A stretch of DNA of 64,000 bases from Gammaproteobacteria bacterium (GTDB taxonomy: Bacteria; Pseudomonadota; Gammaproteobacteria; Pseudomonadales; Azotimanducaceae), in the NCBI GenBank assembly GCA_012269545.1, contig JAAXKB010000039.1, positions 91,670 to 155,669 of the forward strand, written 5' to 3'. This document shows positions 1 to 9,627 of the stretch, piece after piece. The stretch's first letter is position 1. Each line of letters starts with the position of its first letter. The position numbers and the translations under genes are program-made. The notes under the pieces were generated by a model. The model was not told the origin of the DNA, ran no database searches, and saw only the letters and a list, made by a program, of their open reading frames with translations.

Positions 1-2
1 GC

Positions 3-362
3 ATTTTCAGCGCGCGCTATGCTGGCGAGAGGGCGAGCGACGCCGACAACAATGCGCGACTGCTCAGTGAGCTTGCGTCTCACGCTGATCGTGACGCCTA
101 CTTTTTTTGCTGCATGGTTTTCTTGCGATCCGCACAGGACCCGACACCCTTGATAGCTACCGGTCAATGGCATGGCGAAATCTTGACGGAGCCCAGAGGA
201 GACGGAGGCTTTGGTTACGATCCGCTGTTCTGGGTACCGGAACTGAAAAAAAGTGCGGCTGAACTGGGCAAAGCAGAAAAGAACGCCATCAGTCACCGCG
301 GCCAAGCCTGCGCTGGAATGCTGCAATCGCTCAACGCACAGTCTGTCACTTCGACTCCCTGA
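3..362 (+). CDS. rdgB: RdgB/HAM1 XTP/dITP pyrophosphatase, C-terminal part (truncated by window start)
   Basis: Open frame from window edge; motif GDGGFGYDPLFWVPE...SAAELGKAEKNAISHRGQA is typical of the RdgB C-terminus; followed by hemW. Confidence 0.9.
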   Translation: MFSARYAGERASDADNNARLLSELASHADRDAYFFCCMVFLRSAQDPTPLIATGQWHGEILTEPRGDGGFGYDPLFWVPELKKSAAELGKAEKNAISHRGQACAGMLQSLNAQSVTSTP

Positions 363-366
363 CCCA

Positions 367-1512
367 ATGCTCATCGACCCAAGAACGGACAGTCGTGCAC
401 TGGGACTTTACGTGCATTTCCCATGGTGCATCAAAAAATGCCCCTACTGCGATTTCAACTCACATCCACTAAAAGAAAGCACGGACCAAGGCGCTTATCT
501 GGATGCCTTGCTGTCAGACTGGCAGCACCAATACGAACTTTTGGGAGAGGGTAGGTTAGCCGGGACGCCCTTGGGAAATTTCACGTCCATTTTTTTCGGC
601 GGCGGCACGCCAAGCTTGTTCAAGCCCGACTATCTGCATGCTCTCATGAACGAGATTCCAAGCCTAGGCGCCGAGACCACCTTGGAAGTAAATCCCGGAA
701 GCGCCGAGTATTTCAGTTTCGAAGACTATAAAGCTGCTGGTATCAACCGACTGTCCATTGGTGCTCAAAGCTTTTCCAATGCTCAGCTTGCCGCCTTGGG
801 GAGAGTGCATCAAATGCAGGAAACCCTACAGGCGTTCGAGCGGGCCAGAGGCGCCGGTTTCGACAACATCAACTTAGATCTGATGTGGGGACTTCCCGGG
901 CAAACCGTCGCCGGCGCGTTAGCTGACTTACAGCAAGCCATCGACCTGTCGCCACAGCACATCTCGTGGTATCAGCTCACCATCGAGGCGAAAACGGAGT
1001 TTGCTCGCCGCCCGCCCGTATTACCCAAGGATGGTTTTTTGCAGGACATAGAGACGGCGGGACTGGCGCTTCTGGCGGACGCGGGTTTCGAGCGATACGA
1101 GGTGTCCGCGTTTGCCAGGCCCGACAAAAAGTCCATACACAATCTCACGTATTGGAGCTTCGGCGATTATTTGGGCATCGGGGCAGGAGCCCACGGAAAA
1201 ATCGGCGTTGAGCACCGCGTAGTGCGGACTCAGCAGCCCAGCCAACCCCGGCTATATCAACACAATCCTAGGACCATAGCCCCGGTCCCGGTGAATACCG
1301 AACAACGTGCACTCGAGTTCATGATGAATACGCTGCGGCTGATCGACGGCGTTGAGCAATCCATTTTCGAGGAACGAACATACATTCCTTGGGAAAGCAT
1401 ACAGACGGTTTGGCATGAACTGGTAACTCTGGGTTTGGTGGCATCTGATCGATGCGCGCCCACGCCGCTGGGCCTGCGCTATCTGGACAGCGTTCTTGAG
1501 CGATTTTTATAA
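367..1512 (+). CDS. hemW: HemW-like radical SAM protein (heme chaperone / coproporphyrinogen III oxidase-like)
   Basis: LYVHFPWCIKKCPYCDFNSH radical SAM CxxxCxxC motif, FFGGGTPSL; ATG at 367 preferred over the upstream ORF start at 253. Confidence 0.95.
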   Translation: MLIDPRTDSRALGLYVHFPWCIKKCPYCDFNSHPLKESTDQGAYLDALLSDWQHQYELLGEGRLAGTPLGNFTSIFFGGGTPSLFKPDYLHALMNEIPSLGAETTLEVNPGSAEYFSFEDYKAAGINRLSIGAQSFSNAQLAALGRVHQMQETLQAFERARGAGFDNINLDLMWGLPGQTVAGALADLQQAIDLSPQHISWYQLTIEAKTEFARRPPVLPKDGFLQDIETAGLALLADAGFERYEVSAFARPDKKSIHNLTYWSFGDYLGIGAGAHGKIGVEHRVVRTQQPSQPRLYQHNPRTIAPVPVNTEQRALEFMMNTLRLIDGVEQSIFEERTYIPWESIQTVWHELVTLGLVASDRCAPTPLGLRYLDSVLERFL

Positions 1513-1530
1513 AGCAAGCCGGTACCGGAC

Positions 1531-2220
1531 TTAGGGCCGGCGCCGATAGTGTAAATCACGGATCTCATGACCGAGCCGCTCTCCGCGCGCTTCAAACTTC
1601 GTTATCTCGCGCACCTCTTCAGCAACCACGGACGGTTCATTGGCCGCCCGTATTTCATCCTGAACCAGCTCAAAACCAGGGTGTTTGGCAAAGTGCTCTA
1701 CCATCCACTCGGCATAGGCTGCCCAGTCGGTTGCCAAGCGCACCGTACCCCCGGTAAGGAGTTTTTGGTGCAGTTGCTCAAGAAAATCCGGCTGAATGAG
1801 TCGCCGTTTATGGTGACGTTTTTTGGGCCAAGGGTCCGGGAAGAATATGCGCACCTCCGACAGACTTTCGTCGGTTAACTGCTGCAGCAAAAGTTGGGCG
1901 GGCTGATCAACCAAGCGAACGTTCGCGATGCCCAGAGTTTTTAGCCGAGACAGCATAGATCCTATACCCGGCTGATATAGCTCAACGCCCAGAAGCCGCC
2001 ACCTGGGTCGCTGTTGGGCCCATGCAAGCAGCTCATAGCCCATGCCGAAGCCGATCTCCACACCCAGCGGGCGCTGATCTAAATCCTCGCTGGTCCAACG
2101 ATACTGTTCGGTGAGTGCATCGAAAGCGGCGGCCTGAGCCTTGGTGAAGCGGCCGCGCCGTCGAATGTAGTTAAATGCCGTATCTGGCTCACTCGATTCC
2201 GAATTCCGGGTGGAAGACAT
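1531..2220 (-). CDS. trmB: tRNA (guanine-N7-)-methyltransferase
   Basis: VEIGFGMGYELL, FPDPWPKKRHHKRRLIQPDFL motifs; internal Met chosen as start. Confidence 0.95.
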   Translation of the reverse strand: MSSTRNSESSEPDTAFNYIRRRGRFTKAQAAAFDALTEQYRWTSEDLDQRPLGVEIGFGMGYELLAWAQQRPRWRLLGVELYQPGIGSMLSRLKTLGIANVRLVDQPAQLLLQQLTDESLSEVRIFFPDPWPKKRHHKRRLIQPDFLEQLHQKLLTGGTVRLATDWAAYAEWMVEHFAKHPGFELVQDEIRAANEPSVVAEEVREITKFEARGERLGHEIRDLHYRRRP

Positions 2221-2257
2221 GAAGCTCCTATGATTTTTCAAGTCTGAGTAACAGGCC

Positions 2258-2653
2258 TTATTTCGACTGAAACGCTGCCACCAGCAAACAGCTCCAACCG
2301 GCAATCAAACACAAACCACCGACGGGGGTCACCGCCCCGAGCCAACTGGCTTGCAGCAGCACCAAGGCGTAAATACTGCCGCTAAAGGCCAGTACACCGG
2401 TGACGAACAAAACACCCGCCACCTTCAGCAGGCTCGGTCCGCCTTGGTGTAACCAAAACCCAGTGACCAGCAGCACGAGTGCGTGAGTCATTTGATAAGT
2501 CACAGCCGTTTGCCAGCTCGCCAAATTCGATGCTGAGAGAACATCTTTCAGCCCGTGAGCGGCAAATGCCCCCAGCAAGACGGCAGTCAGGCCAAAAGCG
2601 GCGCCGACGCTCATTAACATCCTGGCGCGAACCGAGATTGGCAGCATGCTCAT
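2258..2653 (-). CDS. DUF423 family small membrane protein
   Basis: GAAFGLTAVLLGAFAAHGLKDVLS...WQTAVTYQMTHALVLL pattern of the DUF423 family. Confidence 0.85.
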   Translation of the reverse strand: MSMLPISVRARMLMSVGAAFGLTAVLLGAFAAHGLKDVLSASNLASWQTAVTYQMTHALVLLVTGFWLHQGGPSLLKVAGVLFVTGVLAFSGSIYALVLLQASWLGAVTPVGGLCLIAGWSCLLVAAFQSK

Positions 2654-3133
2654 TACCCTTATGCGAGAGGTGAAACCGGACCGAGACCCGGCGCAGAACT
2701 ATACCGGATGGTCCAATTGAACGCTTGAATTTCCCGACAAATCCAAAGCCTTAGCGACGACTGCTCAAACAGCAGTCGCCGTTAGACAGCTGGAGAGAAC
2801 GGTGACCTTCAAAACAGAATAACCCTCGGTGGATCGGCGCCCTTGATTAACTGCCAGAGGGCAGGTGTAGACGCTGCATCAGGCTGACTGTCGGCTATCC
2901 AAGGCCAAAAAACCAACTGTGCAAAAGCATTTCAAACGCGGCAGTGCAGGGCGCTTAACGCGATGCAACTCGGAGCATAATTTTGCGATTAATTACTCGA
3001 TCACAGGCTTACAGCCCCGGGCCCCGCGCCGCATACATCAGGGTCAGATCAGAGGGCAGAATGGGCTTTGATCGCCTTTGACGTTCAAACCGCGTAATTA
3101 GGATGCCGATTAGCGGTACCTGGTCGTCTGCTG

Positions 3134-3162
3134 CAACAAAAAACGCCCTTTTGGCGCTTTTG
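3134..3162 (-). terminator. Rho-independent terminator downstream of rpoH
   Basis: Minus strand AAAAGCGCC-AAAAG-GGCGTTTTTT hairpin plus T tract just after the rpoH stop. Confidence 0.7.
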
Positions 3163-3200
3163 CATCAAGCAAAAAGTGAATCAGGCGGCATGTCCACCGT

Positions 3201-4049
3201 TCACTCAGCGATGGCAGCCTTCAACTTGTTCATCGCATTTTTCTCAATCTGGCGTATCCGCTCTGCGGAAACTCCGTATTCGGCGGCCAACTCGTGCAGG
3301 GTGGATTTATCATCACTGAGCCATCGCTGCTGCAGGATGTCACGACTGCGTTCGTCCAGCCCAGCCAGTCCCGCGCTGAGGCGTAAGTGCATATCTTTAT
3401 CGCTGTTGGCGTCTGCAACCAGATCCGCCGGATCCGGAGCTGCAGAAGGCAGAAAATGCACCGGCGCTGACGGCGTTTCATCGTCGCTTCCGTAACCGTC
3501 GAAGGCCATATCGCTGGCACTGAGCCTGCTTTCCATACGAGTTACCTCGGCAGTAGGCACGCCCAGTTCGTCAGCGATCGCTGCTGTTTCTTCAACGCTC
3601 AACCAACTGGTGGATTTCTTTGCACCGCGCAAGTTAAAAAACAATTTCCGCTGAGCCTTGGTGGTTGCGACTTTAACGATGCGCCAATTACGCAGAATAT
3701 ACTCATGCATCTCTGCCTTGATCCAATGCACGGCAAAAGAAATGAGGCGCACGCCCACGTTGGGATCAAAGCGTTTGACCGCCTTCATCAATCCAACATT
3801 ACCTTCCTGAATCAGGTCCGCTTGGGATAAACCGTATCCTTTATACGAACGCGCCAGATGCACGACGAAGCGTAGATGGCACATGACGAGTTCGCGAGCC
3901 GCGTCTATGTCTTCGTTGTCTCTGAGCCGGTGGGCAAGCGACCGCTCGTCTTCTGGGGTGAGAATAGGAAATTGGCTGATCGTGCGCAGGTACGCGTCGA
4001 GGTCAGCCCCTGGCGCCAAACTTGGCATTTTCATCACGTCGGTTGTCAT
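3201..4049 (-). CDS. rpoH: RNA polymerase heat-shock sigma factor sigma-32
   Basis: QADLIQEGNVGLMKAVKRFDPNVGVRLISFAVHWIKAEMHEYILRNWRIVKVATTKAQRKLFFNLR (RpoH box) and sigma4 HTH; start MTTDVMKMPSLAPG chosen because the ORF start at 4163 lies inside the CIRCE element. Confidence 0.95.
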   Translation of the reverse strand: MTTDVMKMPSLAPGADLDAYLRTISQFPILTPEDERSLAHRLRDNEDIDAARELVMCHLRFVVHLARSYKGYGLSQADLIQEGNVGLMKAVKRFDPNVGVRLISFAVHWIKAEMHEYILRNWRIVKVATTKAQRKLFFNLRGAKKSTSWLSVEETAAIADELGVPTAEVTRMESRLSASDMAFDGYGSDDETPSAPVHFLPSAAPDPADLVADANSDKDMHLRLSAGLAGLDERSRDILQQRWLSDDKSTLHELAAEYGVSAERIRQIEKNAMNKLKAAIAE

Positions 4050-4149
4050 TTTTTCTGCCCTCAATTGGGTTTGCCCGAGCAAATTTCGCGGGCTTATGGC
4101 ACTCACTGCTGTCGATTGAGTGCTACTTTCAGTAACGATGCTCGATATC

Positions 4150-4176
4150 TTAGCACTCGTCAACTGAGAGTGCTAA
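4150..4176. promoter_or_regulatory. CIRCE element (HrcA operator)
   Basis: Perfect TTAGCACTC-N9-GAGTGCTAA, about 100 bp upstream of the proposed rpoH start. Confidence 0.92.
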
Positions 4177-4225
4177 TCGTGTTTTGAGACAGAGTTCAAA
4201 AATTCAACCGCCGTGGAAACGGCCA

Positions 4226-5233
4226 TCACTTTGCTGGATTGTCCGATACGCCGCGCTGCAACAGAGCCAGCAAGGCCCCGGCAACCCCTAAGAACCAACC
4301 CGCCAACAAAATGACAAGCAAAAACCCCGGGGTAAAGCCGGCAATCTCAATACCCGCACGGTAAGAAACCAGCAACGATTGCAGAGGCGTTTCGATTTGA
4401 TTTAGGAAAACAGCGGTCAGCACAATCGCCATCACCCCACCGCCGATGCCATAAGCAGATCCAAAGTATAAAAACGGCCGGCGCATTTGGGCAGGAGTCG
4501 CCCCGATCAGCGCCAACACACGCAACTCACCCAAACGCGACTCAATTGCCAGCCGTACAGATGCGAAAGCGACCAGTACAGCTGCGATCAACAGCATGAC
4601 CGACAATGCGCCTCCCATTCGATTTGCCAAATCCGAAAGGTCACGCAATCGCTCTAGCCAGGTCATTTCGATAACAACGTTGTCGACCCCAGTTTGCGCC
4701 GACAGCTTGCGACTGAGCGCTTCTAGCTGAAGATACGAGCTATTGTCTGTCAACACGACGGCAAAGGAGGCTGGAAGCGGATTGCTGCCCACTGCAGCCA
4801 AGGCGTCACGAAGAAAAGCCGAATCGTCGCTTTGCGCCAGCAGTTCCTGCAGGGCCTGATCCGGGGTAGTCAGAACCACTCGTTCAACCTCAGCTTCGCG
4901 GTTCAGCCTCCCCTCCAAGTCGATGATCGACTGCGCCGGTGCAGCCACTTTCATATAAACCGTCAAAGCAGTGCTACCCGGCCATTGCTCGCCGAAGGCT
5001 TTAGCGTTGCTCTGGGCGATCCAAAGCAACCCCGGCAAGGTCAGCGCAACACCAACCATAAGCCAAACCAGAAAGCTGCTCATCAGACGCTGACTGACAA
5101 ATAGACTGGTATCTGCTGCCACTCGCGCATGGTCAGCAAACCAAGCGTGCAGGAGCACGCCTTTCGGCCGCCCGACGATCACCGTGCTCGTTGCGCCTTG
5201 CGCGCTATCTGCTCTCGATTCGTCGACCATCAA
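4226..5233 (-). CDS. ftsX: Cell division ABC transporter permease FtsX
   Basis: FtsX-type 4-TM permease with large periplasmic loop; ftsYEX gene order. Confidence 0.93.
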   Translation of the reverse strand: MMVDESRADSAQGATSTVIVGRPKGVLLHAWFADHARVAADTSLFVSQRLMSSFLVWLMVGVALTLPGLLWIAQSNAKAFGEQWPGSTALTVYMKVAAPAQSIIDLEGRLNREAEVERVVLTTPDQALQELLAQSDDSAFLRDALAAVGSNPLPASFAVVLTDNSSYLQLEALSRKLSAQTGVDNVVIEMTWLERLRDLSDLANRMGGALSVMLLIAAVLVAFASVRLAIESRLGELRVLALIGATPAQMRRPFLYFGSAYGIGGGVMAIVLTAVFLNQIETPLQSLLVSYRAGIEIAGFTPGFLLVILLAGWFLGVAGALLALLQRGVSDNPAK

Positions 5234-5919
5234 GCACGGGCCTCTTCAGGGCTGGCGGTATCCTGAACGAGTGCGCCCTGAGAAAGATGCAAAATGCGAC
5301 AGCCTTGATCCTTGATTAAATCGATGTCGTGACTGGCCACCAGCACCGTCGATCCTAAATCGCAGAACTGGTGGAACAAAGACATGACTTGACGCGATAA
5401 GTAGGGATCTAAGTTACCGGTCGGTTCGTCTGCCAAAATAATGCGTGGTCGGTTCACAACTGCCCGAGCAATGCCAACACGCTGTTGCTCACCGGTAGAC
5501 AGGTGCCTCGGCAAGAGGTGACCCTTCGCGCTCAAATCTACCGTCGATAAAGCGCCCCGTACGCGGCGCGCTATGTCCTTTGCCGGCAGATGGGTAATGC
5601 GCAATGGCAGAGCCACGTTATCAAACACGGTTCGATCTTCGAGGAGATTGTGGTCCTGCAGAACGATGCCAACCTGACGCCGATACCAAGGCATCTGCTT
5701 GGGGCCCAATTGACTGACATCACTGCCATCCACCAGCACTCTTCCAGTGGTTGGCGTTTCTGCACCAATCAACATTTTCAGCAGGGTGCTTTTCCCTGCA
5801 CCGGAGTGACCGGTGAGAAACACCATAGAACCTGGCTCAATGCTCAATGAGACATCAGACAAACCCTCTTGCCCGTTGTCGAAGCGCCGGGTCACATGTT
5901 GAAGCTGCAAGCGAGCCAT
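5230..5919 (-). CDS. ftsE: Cell division ATP-binding protein FtsE
   Basis: Walker [10 protein letters not shown], signature [14 protein letters not shown], Walker [12 protein letters not shown]. Confidence 0.95.
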   Translation of the reverse strand: MARLQLQHVTRRFDNGQEGLSDVSLSIEPGSMVFLTGHSGAGKSTLLKMLIGAETPTTGRVLVDGSDVSQLGPKQMPWYRRQVGIVLQDHNLLEDRTVFDNVALPLRITHLPAKDIARRVRGALSTVDLSAKGHLLPRHLSTGEQQRVGIARAVVNRPRIILADEPTGNLDPYLSRQVMSLFHQFCDLGSTVLVASHDIDLIKDQGCRILHLSQGALVQDTASPEEARA

Positions 5920-5921
5920 GA

Positions 5922-6926
5922 TTACACGACGTCATCGGACTGCAACAACGCAGCCACGAATGCCTCCGGTTCAAAATCACGCAGATCTTCAACGCCTTCG
6001 CCAACGCCAATAAAACAAATGGGCACCTGCGGGGCACCGTCGGACTGAGACGCCAGAGCAAAGAGCACTCCGGCCTTAGCAGTCCCGTCCAATTTGGTCA
6101 CGACCAAGCCTGTCAGCGGCACCGTTTCATTGAACACTTTGACCTGACTCAGCGCATTTTGGCCCACACCGCCGTCGAGCACCAAAATCACTTCGTGAGG
6201 TGCTTCTGGGTCAAGGCGTTTCACAACCCGCTGAATTTTTGCCAGTTCATCCATTAACTGACTCTTTGCCTGCAGACGCCCCGCAGTATCCACTAACAGC
6301 ACATCGACACCCTTGGCCTGCGCACTTTGTACCGCGTCGAAGGCTACAGACGCACTGTCTGAACCCTGACTTTGAGCGATAACAGGAATGTCTTCACGTT
6401 GGCCCCAAGCCTGCAGTTGCTCAACCGCTGCTGCGCGAAACGTATCTCCCGCCGCGAGCATGACATTAAGACCCTGAGTTTTATAACGCTTGGCAAGTTT
6501 GCCGATGGTGGTGGTTTTACCCACTCCGTTTACGCCAACGAAAAAAATCACCTTGGGCTGGCCCTCTGGCTTTCGCGTTTCAAACGAAAGCGGCCGGGCC
6601 ACACCCTGCAGACGCTGCACCAATAGCTCATGCAAGGCCTGCAGGAGCGCGGTCATATTTGCCAGTTCACGACGTCCCGCGCGATCGGTCAGCTCAGTCA
6701 TAATTGCTTGGGTAGTTTCCAAGCCAACGTCGGTCGTTAGCAGCGCAGTTTCCAATTCGTCCAGTGCGGACTCGTTAATTTCTTTTTCGCCCAAGAGCAA
6801 GTTGCCCAAACCCGTGGTCAATTGGTCTCGGGTTTTCGACAGACCGCTGCGCAGTCTGCCGAAAAAACCTTGAGCAGCGCCCTGGCCTGAACTGGACGCA
6901 GATTCCGTTTCGGTCGACTCGGTCAT
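5922..6926 (-). CDS. ftsY: Signal recognition particle receptor FtsY
   Basis: GVNGVGKTTTIGKLAKRYK, DTAGRLQ, TKLDGTAKAG SRP-GTPase motifs. Confidence 0.97.
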   Translation of the reverse strand: MTESTETESASSSGQGAAQGFFGRLRSGLSKTRDQLTTGLGNLLLGEKEINESALDELETALLTTDVGLETTQAIMTELTDRAGRRELANMTALLQALHELLVQRLQGVARPLSFETRKPEGQPKVIFFVGVNGVGKTTTIGKLAKRYKTQGLNVMLAAGDTFRAAAVEQLQAWGQREDIPVIAQSQGSDSASVAFDAVQSAQAKGVDVLLVDTAGRLQAKSQLMDELAKIQRVVKRLDPEAPHEVILVLDGGVGQNALSQVKVFNETVPLTGLVVTKLDGTAKAGVLFALASQSDGAPQVPICFIGVGEGVEDLRDFEPEAFVAALLQSDDVV

Positions 6927-7037
6927 GTTTCGTTATCTCTTGCGATATGGGCGAAGCGACAGGCAATCCGCCCATCGTCTGACTGTGATGAATTCTATAG
7001 CATCCAAGACGCAAACTTAGCGTCTGGATACGAAGCT

Positions 7038-7625
7038 TTGAAAAAAAATGTTCGCGTCAACAAACCTCAAGAAGTCCGCATCAATAGCGGCCGGCTTCGA
7101 GGCAGGAAATTAACGTTCCCATCCGCCCAAGGCCTTCGACCCACATTGGGGCGATCTCGAGAAACCTTGTTTAACTGGCTGCGCCCGATGCTCTCAGGCG
7201 CCACCTGCTTAGATCTGTTCGCCGGCTCTGGCGTGCTGGGTATCGAGGCTGCGTCTATCGGCGCGAGCCAAGTCGTACTCGTTGAGCAGCACAATGAGAC
7301 CGCCAAGCATTTAGCCAAGTCAATCAAAGCGCTGAGTTTAGGGGAAATTTGCACACTGGAATCCGCTGATGCGCGATCCTATTTAGGTCGCTGCCGCTCA
7401 CCGTTTGACGTCATTTTCGTGGACCCTCCATTTGCCGACACCGCGTTGCTAGAAACCGCTGTGACTATCATCTGCGAGCGTAGCTTGTTGAGCCAATGGC
7501 TGTATTTGGAATTTGACCAACAGCAGGAAAACGCGGTGCGCCAGTTACTGCAAACAAATGGCTTGAGCCTGGCAAAATCTGCCAAGGCCGGAGCCACCCG
7601 AAGCTGGCTTCTTCGGTCCGAGTAA
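7038..7625 (+). CDS. rsmD: 16S rRNA (guanine966-N2)-methyltransferase
   Basis: INSGRLRGRKL, RPTLGRSRETLFNWL, LDLFAGSGVLGIEAAS, FVDPPF motifs. Confidence 0.95.
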   Translation: MKKNVRVNKPQEVRINSGRLRGRKLTFPSAQGLRPTLGRSRETLFNWLRPMLSGATCLDLFAGSGVLGIEAASIGASQVVLVEQHNETAKHLAKSIKALSLGEICTLESADARSYLGRCRSPFDVIFVDPPFADTALLETAVTIICERSLLSQWLYLEFDQQQENAVRQLLQTNGLSLAKSAKAGATRSWLLRSE

Positions 7626-7734
7626 CAAAGCAACCTTTCGAGCCTTGTGCCAGATTGCAGATGCACTGGGGCAGCGTTAGCATCGCTTCCCAACTCAAAT
7701 CGTTACGCACCACCCGTTGTAAGGAAATCGCGAC

Positions 7735-8214
7735 ATGGCAGAACGCATCGTGGTCTACCCAGGCTCTTTTAACCCGATTACCAATGGCCACACCGATTTG
7801 GTTGAACGCGCCCTGACCCTTTTCGACCATGTGGTCTTAGCAATAGGCACTTCTGCTCAAAAAGATCCTGCTGTCGCGCTGAAGGACCGCATGGAGCTAT
7901 GCCGCGAAGTGCTAGAACCCTTTGGCGACCGAGTTTCTGTTGACGGATTCAACAGCCTGCTCGTGGATTACGTTCGATCAAAAGGCACTCGCTTCGTGCT
8001 GCGAGGCTTACGCACCGTGACAGATTTCGACTACGAGTTCCAAATGGCCGAAATGAATCGATCTTTGGACCCGCAATTGGAGTATGTCTTCTTGCCTACC
8101 TCCAGAGATTGCTCCTTTATCTCCTCTACCTTAGTAAGAGAAATTTCTGCCTTGGATGGGGACATTTCCCAATTCGTGCACCCTGCGGTCATTGCCGCGT
8201 TAGGTAAGGGCTAG
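7735..8214 (+). CDS. coaD: Phosphopantetheine adenylyltransferase
   Basis: VYPGSFNPITNGHTDLVERA; RGLRTVTDFDYEFQMAEMNR. Confidence 0.97.
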   Translation: MAERIVVYPGSFNPITNGHTDLVERALTLFDHVVLAIGTSAQKDPAVALKDRMELCREVLEPFGDRVSVDGFNSLLVDYVRSKGTRFVLRGLRTVTDFDYEFQMAEMNRSLDPQLEYVFLPTSRDCSFISSTLVREISALDGDISQFVHPAVIAALGKG

Positions 8215-8226
8215 GCGGCCCCGCCC

Positions 8227-9063
8227 CTAGCAAACGGGCCTTTTCCAGCCTGAGAACGTCTGACACGAGGGACAGTAAACGGTACTGCGCTGTCCGAGTG
8301 TCTGGAGCTTAAGCGTGGATCTGCACACACGACATGCCTGATCTTGCCGGCCATAAACATTGAGGCTTTGTTTAAAGTACCCGGGTTGACCATCGGATCC
8401 CACAAAATCACGCAGAGTGGTCCCTCCGACATTTATCGCATTGGCTAGAATTTGACGAATGGCCTCCGCCAAATACTGATACGCCAAGCGGCTGACACGA
8501 TGCGCTGCCACCCCCGGCCGTATACCAGCACGGAACAGAGATTCTGCGGCATAGATGTTGCCGACGCCCACAACGACCTTGCCGTCCATGATGAAATTTT
8601 TCACGGCAACACGTCTGTTTCGCGATGTTTCAAAAAGGTAATCACCGGAAAATTCATTCCCCAGCGGTTCCACTCCCAACTTGTTTAACAGCCAATGGGT
8701 TTCCGTTGGGTTGGGAGCAAAGTGAAAACTGCCAAAACGCCTAGGATCGTTATATCTCAGCCAAGGACCGTTTTGCATTTCGATATCGACATGATCGTGC
8801 AGTCGCGGCTCATCGTCTGGTGACACCACTCGCAAGCTGCCAGACATGCCTAGGTGAACCACCAAGGCGCCAGCCAGAGTTTCTATCAATAGGTATTTGG
8901 CGCGCCGACTGACGCTAAGTACAGGGCTGCCCGACAGGTGCTCGGGCAGCGATACCGGCCATCGCAGGCGATGATTGCGCACATGAACTCGTTGGATCGT
9001 GTGCCCGGTCAGATAGGGCTCAATCCCCCGTCGAGTCGTTTCGACTTCCGGGAGTTCGGGCAT
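8227..9063 (-). CDS. mutM: Formamidopyrimidine-DNA glycosylase
   Basis: [19 protein letters not shown]-terminus; C-terminal zinc finger CRVCRSTL...CPSCQ. Confidence 0.97.
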   Translation of the reverse strand: MPELPEVETTRRGIEPYLTGHTIQRVHVRNHRLRWPVSLPEHLSGSPVLSVSRRAKYLLIETLAGALVVHLGMSGSLRVVSPDDEPRLHDHVDIEMQNGPWLRYNDPRRFGSFHFAPNPTETHWLLNKLGVEPLGNEFSGDYLFETSRNRRVAVKNFIMDGKVVVGVGNIYAAESLFRAGIRPGVAAHRVSRLAYQYLAEAIRQILANAINVGGTTLRDFVGSDGQPGYFKQSLNVYGRQDQACRVCRSTLKLQTLGQRSTVYCPSCQTFSGWKRPVC

Positions 9064-9066
9064 CTC

Positions 9067-9222
9067 TTACTTGATCTTGCCTTCTTTGTAGATCACATGC
9101 TTTCGTACGACAGGATCGTACTTTTTGATCTCCATCTTGTCTGGCGTGTTCTTCTTATTCTTGTCGGTAGTGTAGTAGTGCCCTGTTCCGGCGCTTGATA
9201 CCAACTTGATCTTATCTCGCAT
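9067..9222 (-). CDS. rpmG: 50S ribosomal protein L33
   Basis: Short ORF not in the supplied track; minus strand translates [51 protein letters not shown]. Confidence 0.95.
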   Translation of the reverse strand: MRDKIKLVSSAGTGHYYTTDKNKKNTPDKMEIKKYDPVVRKHVIYKEGKIK

Positions 9223-9273
9223 GAAAATTTTCCTATTCGTGTCGAGTGCTATCGCAAATCAGCCTGCGGTAAT

Positions 9274-9510
9274 TTAAACCTTGTGGCCTGCTGCGCGTAC
9301 GTCTTTGAGTACCTCGTCAATACCCTTCTTGTCGATGATCCGCATGCCGTTAGAAGACACTCGCAATTTCACATAGCGCCTTTCTGATTCAACCCAAAAA
9401 CGGTGGGTGTGAAGGTTCGGCAAAAAACGGCGACGGGTCTTATTCATCGCGTGGCTGACATTGTTTCCAGCCATCGGGCGCTTTCCTGTGACTTGGCATA
9501 CTTTGGACAT
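9274..9510 (-). CDS. rpmB: 50S ribosomal protein L28
   Basis: [39 protein letters not shown]. Confidence 0.97.
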   Translation of the reverse strand: MSKVCQVTGKRPMAGNNVSHAMNKTRRRFLPNLHTHRFWVESERRYVKLRVSSNGMRIIDKKGIDEVLKDVRAAGHKV

Positions 9511-9627
9511 AATGGGAGTCCCAAAAAATTTGAGGCGCGTTTATACCAAAGTGGTTCAAACAGGGCAACAAAAGCGGCCCAAAAGGGTCCAAAAACACGC
9601 TTTTTCGTATTATCCCGGCGTGGGCTG

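Noticed and set aside
253-366. Upstream extension of the HemW ORF (38 aa)
   Set aside because: Overlaps rdgB in another frame; the ATG at 367 gives the conserved N-terminus.
3103-3495. Numerous overlapping shadow ORFs on the opposite strand of confident genes (e.g. 3103-3495, 5590-5850, 12552-12998, 22452-22937)
   Set aside because: They lie antisense to or out of frame with well-identified genes, have no recognisable motifs and typical non-coding composition.
4050-4163. N-terminal extension of RpoH starting at 4163
   Set aside because: It would start inside the CIRCE element and the extra residues are low complexity and not RpoH-like.
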